From assembly GCF_036850765.1 (NCBI RefSeq), contig NC_089492.1, positions 74,473,982-74,537,981 of the forward strand: a stretch of 64,000 bases of DNA, in the 5' to 3' direction. The notes below the pieces were generated by a model that had not been told where the DNA came from, made no database searches, and saw nothing but the letters and a program-made list of their open reading frames with translations. The position numbers and the translations under genes were made by a program. The DNA is from Saccopteryx bilineata (taxonomy: Eukaryota; Chordata; Mammalia; Chiroptera; Emballonuridae). Of this stretch, positions 46,984 to 60,169 are shown in pieces (position 1 is the first letter of the stretch; every line of letters starts with the position of its first letter).

Positions 46984-48339
46984 AGTTTGTCTGCTAGATG
47001 TCATTAGTATTTCTGGTAATAATAAATATTATGAGAGTTATGGAAATAAATACTGATGACACTGTCAGAAGATGAGAGTTTCAGGGTGCTTCTCTAGGCC
47101 TAGGAAGAGTAGAAATCTTTATGAGCCTAGATTAAAGAGGTAACAGCAGAAGAACAGGAATGATAGTAATTGGTGTATATGATAAGAGGTTGGCAACAAA
47201 GACAAAACAGGACCAATCTGACATGAACCATTAAACTACTGACATGTGGTCTGCTTACCATGGGGCTTGTGATTGATCCCAGAGTTTAATGCCAAGTTAA
47301 ATATTCATGAATTGTCTGAATGGCTTGATCTGGGCTTTTGGCAGGAGGTAAATGCAGGGAACTAGGAACTAAAAGGTGAAGGAGTCATAGGCATAAGTTT
47401 CAGAAACAGTAGATTTCTGTGAGGATTCACTGTATTCTAAGAGTAACCACTTGTTCATGGTTAGCGGTCCAGGGTATCTATAGAGCTCTCCTCCAGCACC
47501 ATATTGAAAATGGATAATTTTTTTCCTGTCAACTTTCTTTACTCACATTTTAATTGTACAGATCTCCCTAGCTATGTTATCATATCAAAAACCTAGTATC
47601 CTTATGCTTTTTAGTTGATTTGGTTTGATGTTGTTTTCCTGTATATTGATTGGTATCATCCACTATCTTATACACCTAAAAACAAAATCTAAGCTCTGAG
47701 AAAATTTGTATTTTACCAAATATATTTTCTGTGTATATATATTTATATTTATTCATAAACATTTTTGCAGAGCAGAAAATCTGTTATTCCATAAGTCTTG
47801 ATTTGATAGATATGTTTGCTGCCAAAGTGACTATTCTTCTGAAATTCTAACAAGATTTGATTTTATAGTTCTAATATTTCTACCCCACATTTCAAGTTGC
47901 TAGAAATATTAAAGTAAAAAAATTTTTGTAATGTAGCCATTTGCATGGTTTGATTTAATCTGAATTTGTCTTTTCTTTAAAATTCCTTACCTGCTAAAGA
48001 GATGAAAAAATGTCATAGCCTATAGAATTCCCACAGTTTATATTCAAGAGCTTACATTCATATATAGTCATGTGGTTGGAGTCTGTAAAACTATATTACT
48101 TACACCTATAATATAATATCTACTTACCCAAAGAGGCAAGAACTACAGACTATGTTTATATAAACAAATAGTCCATAAAGTATTTTATGATAGGATTAAT
48201 TCTGTTTATTGATTGGTTTGTGTTTGTGCTAGACTACCCTGACTATACAAATGGAAACCAATTAAAAGGTCAGTGCCAGGAATCCAGAAATTATAGATAA
48301 GAATTACCTATTAGCCACTGTCAACGCATAAAAATTGTA
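46984..48339. other. Unassigned AT-rich DNA
   Basis: No gene or named repeat. Confidence 0.5.
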
Positions 48340-48962
48340 AACTTGTAAGAATTTTTAATGAGTTTATTTGAGCCAAACTGTCGACAATTGCTGGGAAGGA
48401 AAGTCTCTAAGGATTGAGAAAGTGCTCTGGAAAATGGCAGTTTCCCCACTTATTTTAAACATCAGAATCAAAGGGGAAGACATAAAAGGGTTACATGCAA
48501 TTGAACACTGACAGATTAGGGAGGCAAGAGAGCAGAGCAGGGAAATCTCCAGGATTGGATAAAAAGTAAAAATGCACGTGCTGAAACTTCTTTCACATAG
48601 GCAGGAATAAGGCAGTTCATAGTTAGTTCACATGATAATAACACCAATGAGGGCGTTTGTTGATGCCTGCTCTGTTGGGATGCCTGCCTTGAGGAGGCAG
48701 AAAATGAAGATTGCCTTTGCATTTTAAAGACATGCTATCAGGTGCAAAAAAGACAACAGACAGGCTTGATTAGATTAGCATTGACCTCTGCTTAGATAAT
48801 AACACCTCCCTACCACCACACATGACTACACACCATGAACTGCTCTCTGTTAGGAAGTTTTATTTCAGACCATACTGTGTGGTTATCTCAGGTCTCTGAG
48901 TTTGCAAGACCACCCTGCCCCCTGCAGGGCTCACCTGGGTTTGTCAGGTTAGTTTGTGGCCC
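48340..48962 (-). mobile_element. Candidate old LTR, antisense
   Basis: GAGTTTATTTGAGCCAAACT, GGAAAGTCTCTAAGGATTGAG and AAGTGCTCTGGAAAATGG are words I associate with antisense LTRs of mammalian endogenous retroviruses. Ends were not located and there is no internal retroviral sequence. Confidence 0.4.
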
Positions 48963-49026
48963 TGTCTTTTATTTTATTTTATTTATTTATTTATTTATTT
49001 ATTTATTCGTTTATTTATTTATTTTT
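48963..49026. repeat. (TTTA)n microsatellite
   Basis: TTTTATTTTATTTTATTTAT then about 14 TTTA units with one TTCG interruption. Confidence 0.92.
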
Positions 49027-52025
49027 GTCCACACCATGATAGATATTGAACAAAACTCACTTCTTTATTATGTAAGATTTTTCTTTTGATATTTCCTTTT
49101 ATACAACACTTTTGTTAAAATGTGTGCCATTATTAAATGGTCATCTCCACAAGCTAATTTGGTATCGGTCTCCAATTTAGCTCTGTCTGCGGGAGACGCC
49201 AGTGTCTTGTCCTCTCCTCCCCATCTCGGCTTTCTTCTTCTCGTCTACCTTGCTCTTCTCTTTTATTTCTTGAGGAAATACTTTTGTTGTGAAATGTGTT
49301 TAAAAAGGGTAAATTAAATAATTTGTTACACAATCTACAATTGAGGACTATTATGCTTTTACATTTCCAGTAAAGCCTTTTAGACAAGTTACAACAATAC
49401 ATTCAATACATTTGAAAACAGAATGATGCCTGCTTGAAGAATTTCTCCTTTATGGCTAACCGGGAGCAACTCCAATCCTCTGACTCTCAGACACGAACCA
49501 GATGTTTGCAATTTGCCCTCAAGTGGAGACTAGAAGACACAAGCTAAAATGTAGCAAAGGGGCATTAAGTTTAAACATGTCAAACAAGAGGGTGGTTGCT
49601 CATGTCCCTTTCTGCAAGGTCTTTCTTAGCATGCGTAACCTGGAAATGGTTCAGTCAAGACTGTGCCCTTAGGGGCTGAGTGCCTCATGGCAGCTCTAGC
49701 CTGTCCTCCAGTCCCCTTTCCTGAAAGGCAGAAGAGTGGAAGTGACCAAGGGCTTCAGCAGAAACTAGGGAGGGCAGGTCTTGCCTGCACCTGTGTGTGC
49801 CTGTGGAAGGTCAATAAATGAGTATCCTACCTCCATTTCAAAGGCCCGCTAGGAAAATTTGAATCCTGTGTGTGCACGCACGTTAAGTTTTAGAAGAACT
49901 TGAAAAATCAGTGGTACTAAAGAATGATTCTGATATACACACAGAAATTCGGGCACAGAATCTTGAACCCCTAACAGAAAGGTGTAGTCTTAACCCTACC
50001 CTCCTCCACACTGAGCACAGGAGATGGGCAGATTTGAGTATCATCTATGAAAGCCCAGAGAAATATGTTTGGTAGAGGCAAAGATTCCAATTCTATGTCA
50101 AGAAAAGGTAAGGATAATTCTGCAAATTGAGTGAGCCAAGTTAGAAAATTAGGCAAGTTAACTAGTTACCTTTAATCACAAGACTAAACAATTTTCAGTG
50201 AACTTTAGCAAACAGCAGATTATTGAAAGAGCAATAAGGATAGTGGGCTCTAATCCTAGAAACACATAGGTCATTCTAACTTCAAACTTCACACATCTTC
50301 TGTCATCTTTTTATGAACCTTTTCTCCTTCCTTCAACACTCTCAAGTTTTGCCCGTTTACTTCCTTGCTTAAAGCCCTAGCTAGTTATCCAAATTTTCCT
50401 CCTGATTTATTTTTCCTGCAAGAATGACTCTACTGTTAGATACAGTTTTCCTAATCTTTTTAAAAATTTTTACTTGTTTTGACTCTTTAAAATATCTTTA
50501 AATGCTTTATATATATTTAAAGCACTTCATTGCTAAATAGTGTGAACAAAAAGGAAAAATCACAAAATTAACAAACACAAGATTTTTAAAAAGTATGGTT
50601 GGAGAAATATTTTGAAACAGGACTTCCCATTGTATATGAAATGGGCTGACACTAAAGAAGTCAAAAAGAATCCAGGGATAGTGAAAAACAGACTAAAAAA
50701 AAGTTTGATTTGCAAGTTTAGGGCTCTTTCTCAGAATTGTTGGGTAGCCAGCTACTATAAGCATCTACATATTGAAAACATAATGACCGGGTTCAATTTA
50801 TGACCGAAGAGAAAATCAGGAAGTGCATAACAATGATATTGTAAAGAACATCAGTGAGAGAACTGTCTTTTCTAACAAGTGTGCTGTCTTCTCATAACAT
50901 GTTTGCCAACAATACATTAATTCTCAGATAAATAAGTATTGGCTGGCAACAATTAAATATATATAATAAATTTTTGAGACCGTAAAGATAAAAAATAATT
51001 TAAATTGAGGATGATGAGGCATGGTAACATATTTACAAGTTAATCATGTTCTTGGGCAAGTTTTTGAAATAATACAAATTACTTCCATTCTATATTTTAG
51101 TTTTTAGGCTTCTGAGAGATTATTATTTCTTCTGAAGTAAAGAAAATAAAATTTTTAAAAAATGAGTAAAATAATTGACATCTATCACTGGTCCTAACAC
51201 TTAAACTTGAAATTTTATAATTTTCTGTTAAAGTTATGAATTTCTGCCACTAAGCTGACACAAAGAAACTTCAACAAATTGAAACATTTGAAACTGATGG
51301 TCAGAAACTCATTACTAATATTAAAGGTAGAATTCTAATTTTAATTTTAAACTAAATATATTTTTACTATTTTCACCATTAAAATATACTTTTAATATTT
51401 TTGTTATAATAGGCTTAATATTTATTACTACTGAGAATTAATTTTAAAATTTATTGGTTTTTCTTTGATTACAATAAAAATGTTTTTATGGTAGAAGAAA
51501 TTTAAATACTACAAAATCCTGAGAGGTAATTAATATGTTACTGATTCCCATTATTTGAAAAACATGTTTGGGATCATAGTGTAATGGGGAATAAATATGT
51601 TATATTACTGATATTAGTCTGACTAGCCACAGAATAGAATTAAAATAAGAATATGCTAATAAAATAAGTTTATGAAAGGGTATCTGTAAAGTTATTCATG
51701 TTCATGTTAGTAAATATCATACCCAGCTTGTTATAACTATGATTAAACTTTACCAACCTAGTGATCAAAGTTATATAGTCTGTAATAAATCAAAAGTATA
51801 TAATCAACCCTATGCTTTCACCTCTGGCCAAGTTCTTTTTACAGTTGAACAGCTTGTTTCTTTCTGGCTCATGTACATTGAGAGACGACATAAGACAGAG
51901 AAAAAAATGAACATAACCGGAACTGCATGACCATCACTGAGCCACCTTCCCTCGCTGCCACCACGCTGAGGCTTGCAGTTTCGATTCTCAGATAAAGCCC
52001 AGAAGTCAACCAGAGAACAGAAATG
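49027..52025. other. Long unassigned stretch
   Basis: About 3 kb, AT-rich from 50400 on. Bases 49160-49920 are of higher GC and might include an old LTR, but no ends were found. No coding evidence. Confidence 0.45.
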
Positions 52026-52614
52026 TGTAGGCACAAGTTTCAGAGAATAATAACTTTAATTTATGAGTAACTTGCTAGCTTTAGTTCCAGTTACAAGGCC
52101 AAAAACACTGTGGAAGTCCAGGCAGCCATGAAAATAAAAAAGTCCCTTTCTTGAGAAAAAAATGCACGTCTGCCTTCTCCCCAGGTGCATTCCCCCTCCC
52201 AAATTCTCTAGTCCCATATGAAATCTGGCCAAGTCATCTGAGCTGTTAATATATATTTTTGAGGAGTACCCCCATCTTCTAGGCTATTGGCTCTTTTTTC
52301 ATTTTTTTAAAATTTATTTATTCATTTTTAGAAAGGAGAGAGAAAGGGAGAGAGGAAACAGAGAGGGAGAGAGAGGAGAGAGAGACAGAGAGAGAGAAGG
52401 GGGAGGAGCTAGAAGCATCAACTCCCATATGTGCCTTGACCAGGCAAGCCCAGGGTTTTTTTTGAACTGGCAACCTCAGCATTTCCAGGTCGATGCTTTA
52501 TCCACTGCACCACCACAGGTCAGGTGGCTATTGGCTCTTGAATAAATCTCTTTCCTTTGCACCAACATGTGTCTCATAAATATTGAATTATAGCAGCAGG
52601 CAGCTAAACCTACA
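52026..52614 (+). mobile_element. Solo LTR with TGTAGG...CCTACA ends, split by a SINE
   Basis: The unit begins TGTAGG (52026-52031) and ends CCTACA (52609-52614), a perfect 6-bp terminal inverted repeat with the canonical TG...CA. Near the end AATAAATCTCTTTCCTTTGC is a polyadenylation signal followed by a pyrimidine-rich stretch, as in gammaretrovirus-like R regions. Without the SINE (52296-52525) and its 14-bp duplication the LTR is about 345 bp. No flanking duplication remains visible. Confidence 0.65.
52296..52525 (-). mobile_element. GCCTGACCTGTGG-type SINE, antisense, inside the LTR
   Basis: T-rich start, GA-rich run, CATATGTGCCTTGACCAGGC, TTTCCAGGTCGATGCTTTAT, CACCACAGGTCAGGT. Perfect 14-bp target duplication GGCTATTGGCTCTT at 52282-52295 and 52526-52539. 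Confidence 0.95.
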
Positions 52615-54129
52615 GTCAGTAGCAATAGAAAAAATAGAACTTTGTACTCAAATTATTTTATAACTTAAAATTAACACATTTTTATTCTCAGTTAATAAAT
52701 AATCTTTAATAACAAGTTATTGACTTCCTCTAACAATGAATTTCTTAACTATCCACTGGTAATTATAGTTTATTTATAAGATATAATTTTTTATAACTAT
52801 CACCATAATAAGAGTTTTTCTTTTTAAGTCTTTGTTCTACTATTTGCTAATATTTGTTAATATTTGCCAACAAGTTGAGTTGCTATAATTCATTGCTTTT
52901 TATCACTTTGGGTAAATGCAGAGAAATTTCTTCCTACAAGTGGCATACCTTTGAAACTACCAATATGGCAAATGATAACTAAATCTAGAAAACCTTCCTT
53001 AAAAGATGGACACACATACACACATTTTACACATATTGTACATTCTTTTACATGAGTACTTGTTTCAACAAAATATGTTCACAAATAAATAAATAAATAA
53101 ATATTTAAACAAATAATTCCATAACTACACAGAGTTAATGAAAGCAATTTTAGCCACTAAACAGTGAGAGGGAGCTAAAGAACTGAGCACAAACTTACAA
53201 GCTGATGCTGAGACAGCCATGAGATAGTGGGAAAGAAAGAGAATGTATTTGTCTTTGTAGTCTTCAGATTTAAATTTAATTTGTACTCTGGAAGTCTAAG
53301 AATGAAGCCATGGGTCCGTGAGGCTTTGTAAAATCAGAAAGGGAAAACAATGTGAACTAGGGTAAGCGTGGACATACTAGCACCAAGGAAGGTAACACTT
53401 TTGTTGTCATCTAGGCTTAAGCCAAATAAATTACAGAGAAAAAAAAGACATATAAAGTTGTTAGCTAAAACTGCAAATTATCAGACACAAAACAGGATTA
53501 GCTATGCTGAAACTTAATAAAAATTGATCAGTAAGATAGACACCATACAATGTGTTAACAATAATTAAAGATACTAAAGTTTGAAATGAAAATGTTAAAC
53601 ACAAGAACATATTATGAAGGAAAATTAAAAGAAATTTCCTAAATGTGCAAGTAATTTTATAAGTTAAATTTTCACATAAACACGAATAAAAATAGATGTT
53701 AGCAAATAATCTGGAATTCTACATAATGTTACAACATCTGGAATCAAATAAGAAAATAGATCAAGAAGGATTAATGTATAATTTATACACATTCCAAATG
53801 GAGACAATTGACAGAATAGAAAAAAAAGCAATATTCAAGGAGATGGTTAACATGACTAGAAATTATACATATTTAATGAAAACTATGACTCAGATATAGG
53901 AAACACAATATGTTTGGAGAAAAGTAAGTATTCATGTACTTATATGTAGATACAGTGCTATGAAAGGTAAAATAATCAACATAAAGAAATGAGATGAAAA
54001 GTAGTTGGAGAAAACAAATTTACTATCCAAATAATGATAAGCGGGCTTCTAAACAGTAGGAGTGCAGCCAGGAGTAAGAACTACTAAAGTAGCTTCCACA
54101 TGCTGAATATGAATGCCACATTACAATTT
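52615..54129. other. Unassigned AT-rich DNA
   Basis: An (AAAT)n microsatellite lies at 53082-53103. The rest has no recognised feature. Confidence 0.5.
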
Positions 54130-54560
54130 TTCTTTTTTTTAATTGAATTTATTGGGGTGACATTGATTCATAAAAGTATATGGGTTAAAGGTGCATAATT
54201 CTATAACACATCATCTGTATATTGTACAGTGTGTTCACCTCTCCAAGTCAAATCTCTTTCCATCACCATTTATCCCTTCTGCTCTCTTCTACCTCTCCCT
54301 ACCACCCTTTCCGTCTTGTAATTCTCACATGGTCATTTGTGTCTATGAGCTTTTATTTTTGTTTAATCCCTTCACCTTTCTCACTCAACTCCCATCCCCT
54401 CTGAGAGCTGTCAATCTGTTCTCTGTATCTATGAATCTGTTTCTATTTTTGTTGTTGTTGTTGTTGTTTATTTTGTTCATTAGATTCTATATATAAGTGA
54501 TATCATATGGTATTTGTCTTTACTGACTGGCTTATTTCACTTAGCATATAATTTTCTATA
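54130..54560 (-). mobile_element. Old L1 3' end, antisense
   Basis: AATTGAATTTATTGGGGTGA and the stretch to CTATGAATCTGTTTCTATTT are the complement of an older L1 3' UTR. GATATCATATGGTATTTGTC and GGCTTATTTCACTTAGCATA are the complement of the ORF2 end. A (TTG)n run lies at 54448-54469. Confidence 0.85.
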
Positions 54561-54949
54561 CAAGTATTCTCAATCAAAAGTGAAAAAATTATATATATAA
54601 TATATGATAGATAATATATATATGTGTTTGTGTGTGGTGTGTGTACATTTAAGAGGTATCTGATTAACAAATCTTGTTGAATGAACTTTAAGAGAATATA
54701 GTTTAGCAAAAAATAAAATTAAACCTAAAGGAAAAATTAAATAAAACAAGCAATTGAATTGTGAATGAAACACCTGGTAAACCACATGGTTAAATCTAAA
54801 CAAATACTAACCACAATAAAGATAGTAACAAGAAACTTAGTTATTGAATGTACAAATAAGATGCATGTAAACTTATAAGAAAAGAAAATATAAAAAGAGG
54901 ATTATTGGTAAGTTTGTTACATTGAATGTATATATTTTAAAAAACCCAC

Positions 54950-57701
54950 AAAAGCTCTAAATCAATAATCAATGCTCTTTCCTAGTAAAGAAAAGCAAAT
55001 TAAATCTAAAATAAATAGAAGAAAAAAATGATAAAATTAGAGCTGAAATTAATGAAATTGAAAACAGAAAATCAATAGAGAAAAATCAATAAAACCAAAA
55101 GCTGTTTATTTTAAAGAGCAATTAAATTGTTAAGCCTTTGGCAAACTAAGGGAAAAAAACGAGATAACATGCTAATAACAGAAATAAAAAAAAGAGATTA
55201 CTATAGATCCTATGGACATTAAAAAGATAGTAAAGGCAAATTATGATAATTATATGCCACAAATTTTACAACCTTGGTAAAATAGATACATCATCTAAAA
55301 GACACAATCAGCCAAACTCACAAAAGAAGAAATAGATAATCTAATAAGACTATATCTAATTAAAAAAAAAAGACTGAATTAATCATTGGTAACCTTTCAG
55401 AAAAGAAAGCACCAGGCCCAGAAAAATTCAATGATAAATTTTACCAAATTATTTAAGAAGGAAATTATACCAATTCTCCATGATCTCTTCCAGAATACAG
55501 AAGTATAGAGCATACTTCCTAACTCAGTTAATGAGGGCAGCATTACCCTTAAACAAAAACAAAGACATTACAAGAAAACTAAATGACAGACCAGTATCTC
55601 TTATGAAAATACATGCAAAAATTCTCAACAAAATATTAGCAAATTGAATCACACAATATGTGAAAAGACATACAATACAACTATGTGAAATGTATTTCAG
55701 GTATGCAAAGGTGGTGAAAAATTTGGAAATCAACTAACATAGTTCATCACATTAAAAAACTAAAGAACAAAAATCACATGGTTATATCAAGAAAGGCAGA
55801 AAAAATATTTGGCAAATATTAACATTCATTCAAGAGAAAAACTTTAGCAATTTAGGAATAAAGGGAAAACTTCCTCAACTTGATGACATAAATCCTATGG
55901 CTAACATTGTAATTCATGGTGAGTAAATAAAAGCCTTCCCCCTTATATCACAGGGGCAAGCAGGTGCCTTCTCACGACTACTTCTCAAAATCGCACAGGA
56001 ACTCCTAGCTAATGTAACAAGAGAAGAACAGGAAATAAAAAGTATGTAGATTGGGAAGAAAGAAATAAAACTGATTTTATTTACAGATGATGTGATTGTC
56101 TATAGAGAAAGTCTGAAAAAATTAACAGAAAAGTTAGTTGAACTAACAATCAATTTAAAGCAACATTTCATATTACAAGGAACGACAACGAAAGTTGTCA
56201 TGTTCCTATATACCAGGAATTACCAATTGGAATTTGAATTAAAAAATACACTACCATTTATATTACCAGTTCCAAAATAAAATATTTAGGTATATAGCTA
56301 AGAAAATATGCATAAAATATATATAAGGAACACTATAAACTGATGAATGATATCAAATAAGAACTAAATATATTGTGAAATTATCTGTGTTTATGAATAG
56401 CACAACTTAATATTGTCAAGATGTTAGTGCTTCCCAAACTGATGTACAGATTCAATACAATTCCAATCAAAATCCCATCAAGTTATTTTGTGGACATTGA
56501 CAAGCTGATTCTAAAGTTTATTTGAAGAGACAAAGACCTAGGAGAGCCAAGATCAGACTTGAAGTAAACAACAAAGGCAGAGTGCTGATGCAACTCAACT
56601 TCATGACTTCTTATACAACAACAGTAAATAAAACAATTGGTATTGATGAAAGAATAGACAAATTGATCAACAGGACAGAACAGAAAGCCCAGAAAAAGAT
56701 CCACACACATATGGAAACTCATCTTTGAAACATAGCAAAACTGGTAAAATGGAGCAAAGAGAGTCTTTGCAACAAATGGTATTGAAAATACTGAACATTC
56801 AAATAAAATGGACACAGGCTACAAACCCTTCACAAGAATAAATTCAAAATGAACCAGAAATTTAAATGTAACACATAAAACTATAAAAAGTCCTGGAATA
56901 TAACATTTGAGAAAATGTACATGACCTTTGTTTTGGCAATAATTTATTAGATAAAACTTTTTTTTTTTTCATTTTTCCGAAGCTGGAAATGGGGAGGCAG
57001 TCAGACAGACTCCCGCATGCGCCCGACCGGGATCTACCCGGCATGCCCACCAAGGGGCGATGTTCTCTGGGGCATCGCTCTGTTGCATCCAGAGCCATTG
57101 TAGCACCTGAGGCAGAGGCCACAGAGCCATCCCCAGCGCCCGGGCCAACTTTGCTCCAATGGAGCCCTGGCTGCAGGAGGGGAAGAGACAGACAGAGAGA
57201 AAGGAGAGGGGGAGGGGTGGAGAAGCAAATGGGCGCTTCTCCTGTGCGCCCTGGCCAGGAATCAAACCCAGGACTCCTGCACGCCAGGCCGATGCTCCAC
57301 CACTGAGCCAACCGGCCAGGGCCTAGATAAAACATTTAAGATATACTTTCATGCATGTTTAATGAAAAATACAATTAATAAATTGAACTTCATTAAAATT
57401 AATATCCTATGTCATGCAAAAGACACTGTCAATAAAATGAGAAGTTAAGTCACAGACTCTAACAAAATATTTGCAAAAACATATCTTATTAAGAACTGTG
57501 GTCCATATTATACGAAGAACTCTTAAAATGCAGCAATAAAAAAATAAACCACTTGATTAAAATTGGCACATGATTTCAAAACATATCACCACAGAATATA
57601 TGCACGTGACAAAGAAGCATTTAAAAGATGCCTAATATCAATTCTCCATCAGAGAATTTCAGATTAAAATAAGATACCCACTACACACCTATTAAATGGC
57701 C

Positions 57702-57740
<39 letters not shown>

Positions 57741-58140
57741 ACGCAAACCACAGTTCCAAATGCTTACAGGGATAGAAACAAAAACTCTCACTCATTGCAG
57801 AAATGCAAAATGTTAGTGCATTTTGTAAGAGTTTAGTGGTTCCTTGCAGAATTAAACATTCTGTTACTATAAGTTCCAGCAATCATGATCATTGGTATTT
57901 ACTCAAATGAATGGAAATCTTAGGTCCACAGAAAGACCAGCACACAGGTCTTGATAGTAACTTTATTCATAATTGGTAAAACATGAAAATAATCAAGATG
58001 TCCTTCATTAGGTGAGTGGTAAATAAACTAAGGTACAGCCATACAATGCAATAATTATTCAGCATTAAAATGAAATGAGTTAACAAGACATGTAAAGACT
58101 GGCAGGAACATTGAATATTAGTTAAAAATAAATGAATAAA
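54950..58140 (+). mobile_element. Decayed sense L1 ORF2
   Basis: From about 54950 the sequence follows L1 ORF2: the linker (AAAATTAGAGCTGAAATTAA), the fingers (CAGACCAGTATCTCTTATG), the FADD region as TTTACAGATGATGTGATTGT (about 56080), and the C-terminal region up to the ATACAATGCAATAATTATTC end part near 58050. Stops and indels are frequent. A SINE splits it at 56958-57323 and a (CA)n run lies at 57704-57735. Confidence 0.88.
56958..57323 (-). mobile_element. GCCCTGGCC-type SINE, antisense
   Basis: T-run, GAAGCTGGAAATGGGGAGGC, end GAGCCAACCGGCCAGGGC. Target duplication TAGATAAAAC at 56948-56957 and 57324-57333. The CTCF-like word is degraded (CCACCAAGGGGCG). Confidence 0.94.
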
Positions 58141-58154
58141 AATAAAAATAAGAC

Positions 58155-58840
58155 AGGAAAGACTTCTACACTGAGTCAACACATTGCTGAGAAAAATATA
58201 AAGAAAACTTAAGTAATGTGAATATACATGAGGTTCATGGATTGGGAGATAATCAAAAGAGCATGATATTGTCATAAATACAATAGTGGAACTGAATAGA
58301 GAGGTCCGAAAGAGACTCATATCTACATGACCATTTGAATTTAAAAAGGTGCTAAAATAGTAATGAGAGAAATAAAAGTCTATACAACAAAAAATTCTAA
58401 GTTATTTTTATATAAAGATAGAATGAAACTTTAGCCTTCCTCACACTATACACAATTATTTTTATTATTATTTTTTTTTGTGTGTGAGAGAGACAGAGAG
58501 AGACAGAGACAGATCCCTGAGAGACAAGATGAGAGAGAAATGAGAAACATCAATTCTTCATTGCAGCACCTTAGTTGCTTTCTCATATGTGCCTTGACCA
58601 GGGGGCTACAGCAGACCGAGTGACCCCTTGCTCAAGCCAGAGACTTTGGCTCAAGCTAGTGAACCTTGCTCAAACCAGATGAGCCCGCACACAAGCTGGC
58701 GACCTTGGGGTTTCTCTGCATCCCAGTCCGACGCTCTATCTACTGTGCCACCACCTGGTTAGACTATACACAATTATTATTTAAAGTTGAAACATAGACC
58801 TAAACATGGAAGCTAAAACAATAGTTTTTTGTTGTTGTTG
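58155..58840 (+). mobile_element. Rearranged L1 ORF2 fragment, split by a SINE
   Basis: ACTTCTACACTGAGTCAACA and GTTCATGGATTGGGAGATAA correspond to mid-ORF2, then AGAGAGGTCCGAAAGAGACT to a later part, and after the SINE CATAGACCTAAACATGGAAGC to a still later part. Mid-ORF2 sequence placed after the ORF2 C-terminus indicates a separate fragment or a rearranged copy. Confidence 0.65.
58460..58762 (-). mobile_element. GCCTGACCAGG-type SINE, antisense
   Basis: GA-rich run, GAGAAACATCAATTCTTCAT, CATATGTGCCTTGACCAGGG, CACCACCTGGTTAG end. Perfect 16-bp target duplication ACTATACACAATTATT at 58444-58459 and 58763-58778. Confidence 0.95.
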
Positions 58841-59214
58841 TTTTGTTTGTTTTGTTTTTTTTAAGAAAACGTGATATATTTTTGTGACTTAAGTGTAAAA
58901 TAGTTTTCCTTAGTTACATCACAAAAAAATAAAAAATAAAAATTATCAAAATGTTAAAATTCTGTTTCTCCAAGACCTCATTTGAGAAGAGAAGTAGGCA
59001 AACCACTGACTTGTGAAAACTTTCACAAAATAGGGTCTGAAATGCATATCATGAACTATGTTTTGGTGGAAGCATACTGATGATAGATACATAGAGAGAT
59101 GGGTAGACATGTGATAAAGCAGCATGATAAAATGTAGTTGTTTGTTAAATACTGGCATTTTTGTACTTATATTTCTATATGTTACCAATGGCCCTTAGTA
59201 ATAACCATCTAATC
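58841..59214. other. Unassigned AT-rich DNA
   Basis: Nothing recognised. Confidence 0.5.
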
Positions 59215-59404
59215 CAGGGGTCCCCAAACTTTTTACACAGGGGTCCAGTTCACTGTTCCTCAGACCGTTGGAGGGTGCCACATACAGTGCTCCTCTCACT
59301 GACCACCAATGAAAGAGGTGCCCCTTCCAGAAGTGCGGTGGGGGGTGGATAAATGACCTCAGGGGGCCGCATGTGGCCCGCAGGCCGTAGTTTGGGGATG
59401 CCTG
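59215..59404 (+). mobile_element. Non-autonomous hAT-like element, 190 bp
   Basis: Terminal inverted repeats CAGGGGTCCCCAAACT at the left and AGTTTGGGGATGCCTG at the right (14 of 16 pairs). The interior is GC-rich with CAGACCGTTGGAGGGTGCCA and GGGGGCCGCATGTGGCCCGC. The adjacent 8-mers (ATCTAATC and AATTCCAT) do not match, so a target duplication is not shown. Confidence 0.85.
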
Positions 59405-59412
59405 AATTCCAT

Positions 59413-59842
59413 TATTCTTAGACTCACTATTTCTTTCCAAACTTCATGACTGCCTGATAACTCACAACTCCGCATCTGGCTAGTGCAAGCTTTGCCCAGC
59501 TGGGCATAGTAGAGTGCCGACCAGCTTCCAGCAGAACTACCATCTCCGTGTGCACCATGTCAACTGTTATCCCAGACTTGGTACAGCAATTTGTGTTTTG
59601 TGCCTTGGATATTTTTCATCAAACCCCTTCCAAGATGTTTACCTAGAGGAAATTGTCTTTGCAAATATTAAACCAGTTGTACTGGTAATGCAGTTTTACT
59701 TAAACCAGACGAAAGTAAAAATAAGAAACAAAGTGGTGTAGAGATGATACAAATGGCATAAAATGAACAAAGAAAATTATGATATATAACAATAATGAAA
59801 GAAAATATGACTTAAAGATTTTTATAACATCATTTCACAGAA
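59413..59842. other. Unassigned DNA
   Basis: No named repeat. Its 75-codon frame at 59514-59741 is unsupported. Confidence 0.5.
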
Positions 59843-59848
59843 CTGTAC

Positions 59849-60169
59849 TGTGGACAAGTCCAGCCGGGGGTGCGGATGACAGAGATGCAAAGACCTGACT
59901 CCAGGAACCAGGTTCAGTGATGCAGATCCACTTTATTCAGGAAGTAAGCTAGCTTATATACACAGGTTCAGCCTATAGGGTGTTACAGCATGTCCTTCAT
60001 AGCCAATGGCTAAAAAGATCAGGGAGCTACGTGGTTGACACTAAGTCACTTCCTTAAAGCAGGCAAGCTCCCTCCCTGGGTATGCCCAGGAGGGTTCTGG
60101 GAGCTGGAGTATTCTCACAGCATTGCATCAGCCACAACTGCTAGGAATGTGCTCTGTGCTCCACCCACA
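59849..60169 (-). repeat. 3' LTR of the provirus
   Basis: On the minus strand it starts TGTGGGTGGAGCACAG and ends CTTGTCCACA. It contains TATATAAGC (TATA box) and TGAATAAAGTGG (polyadenylation signal), in the order U3-R-U5. The env frame runs about 55 bp into its U3. Confidence 0.92.

Noticed and set aside
49120..49317. 65-codon frame with a hydrophobic C-terminus
   Set aside because: Short, no start context or homology I recognise; likely chance in a possible LTR remnant.
59207..59412. 8-bp duplication for the 190-bp hAT-like element
   Set aside because: ATCTAATC and AATTCCAT agree at only two of eight positions.
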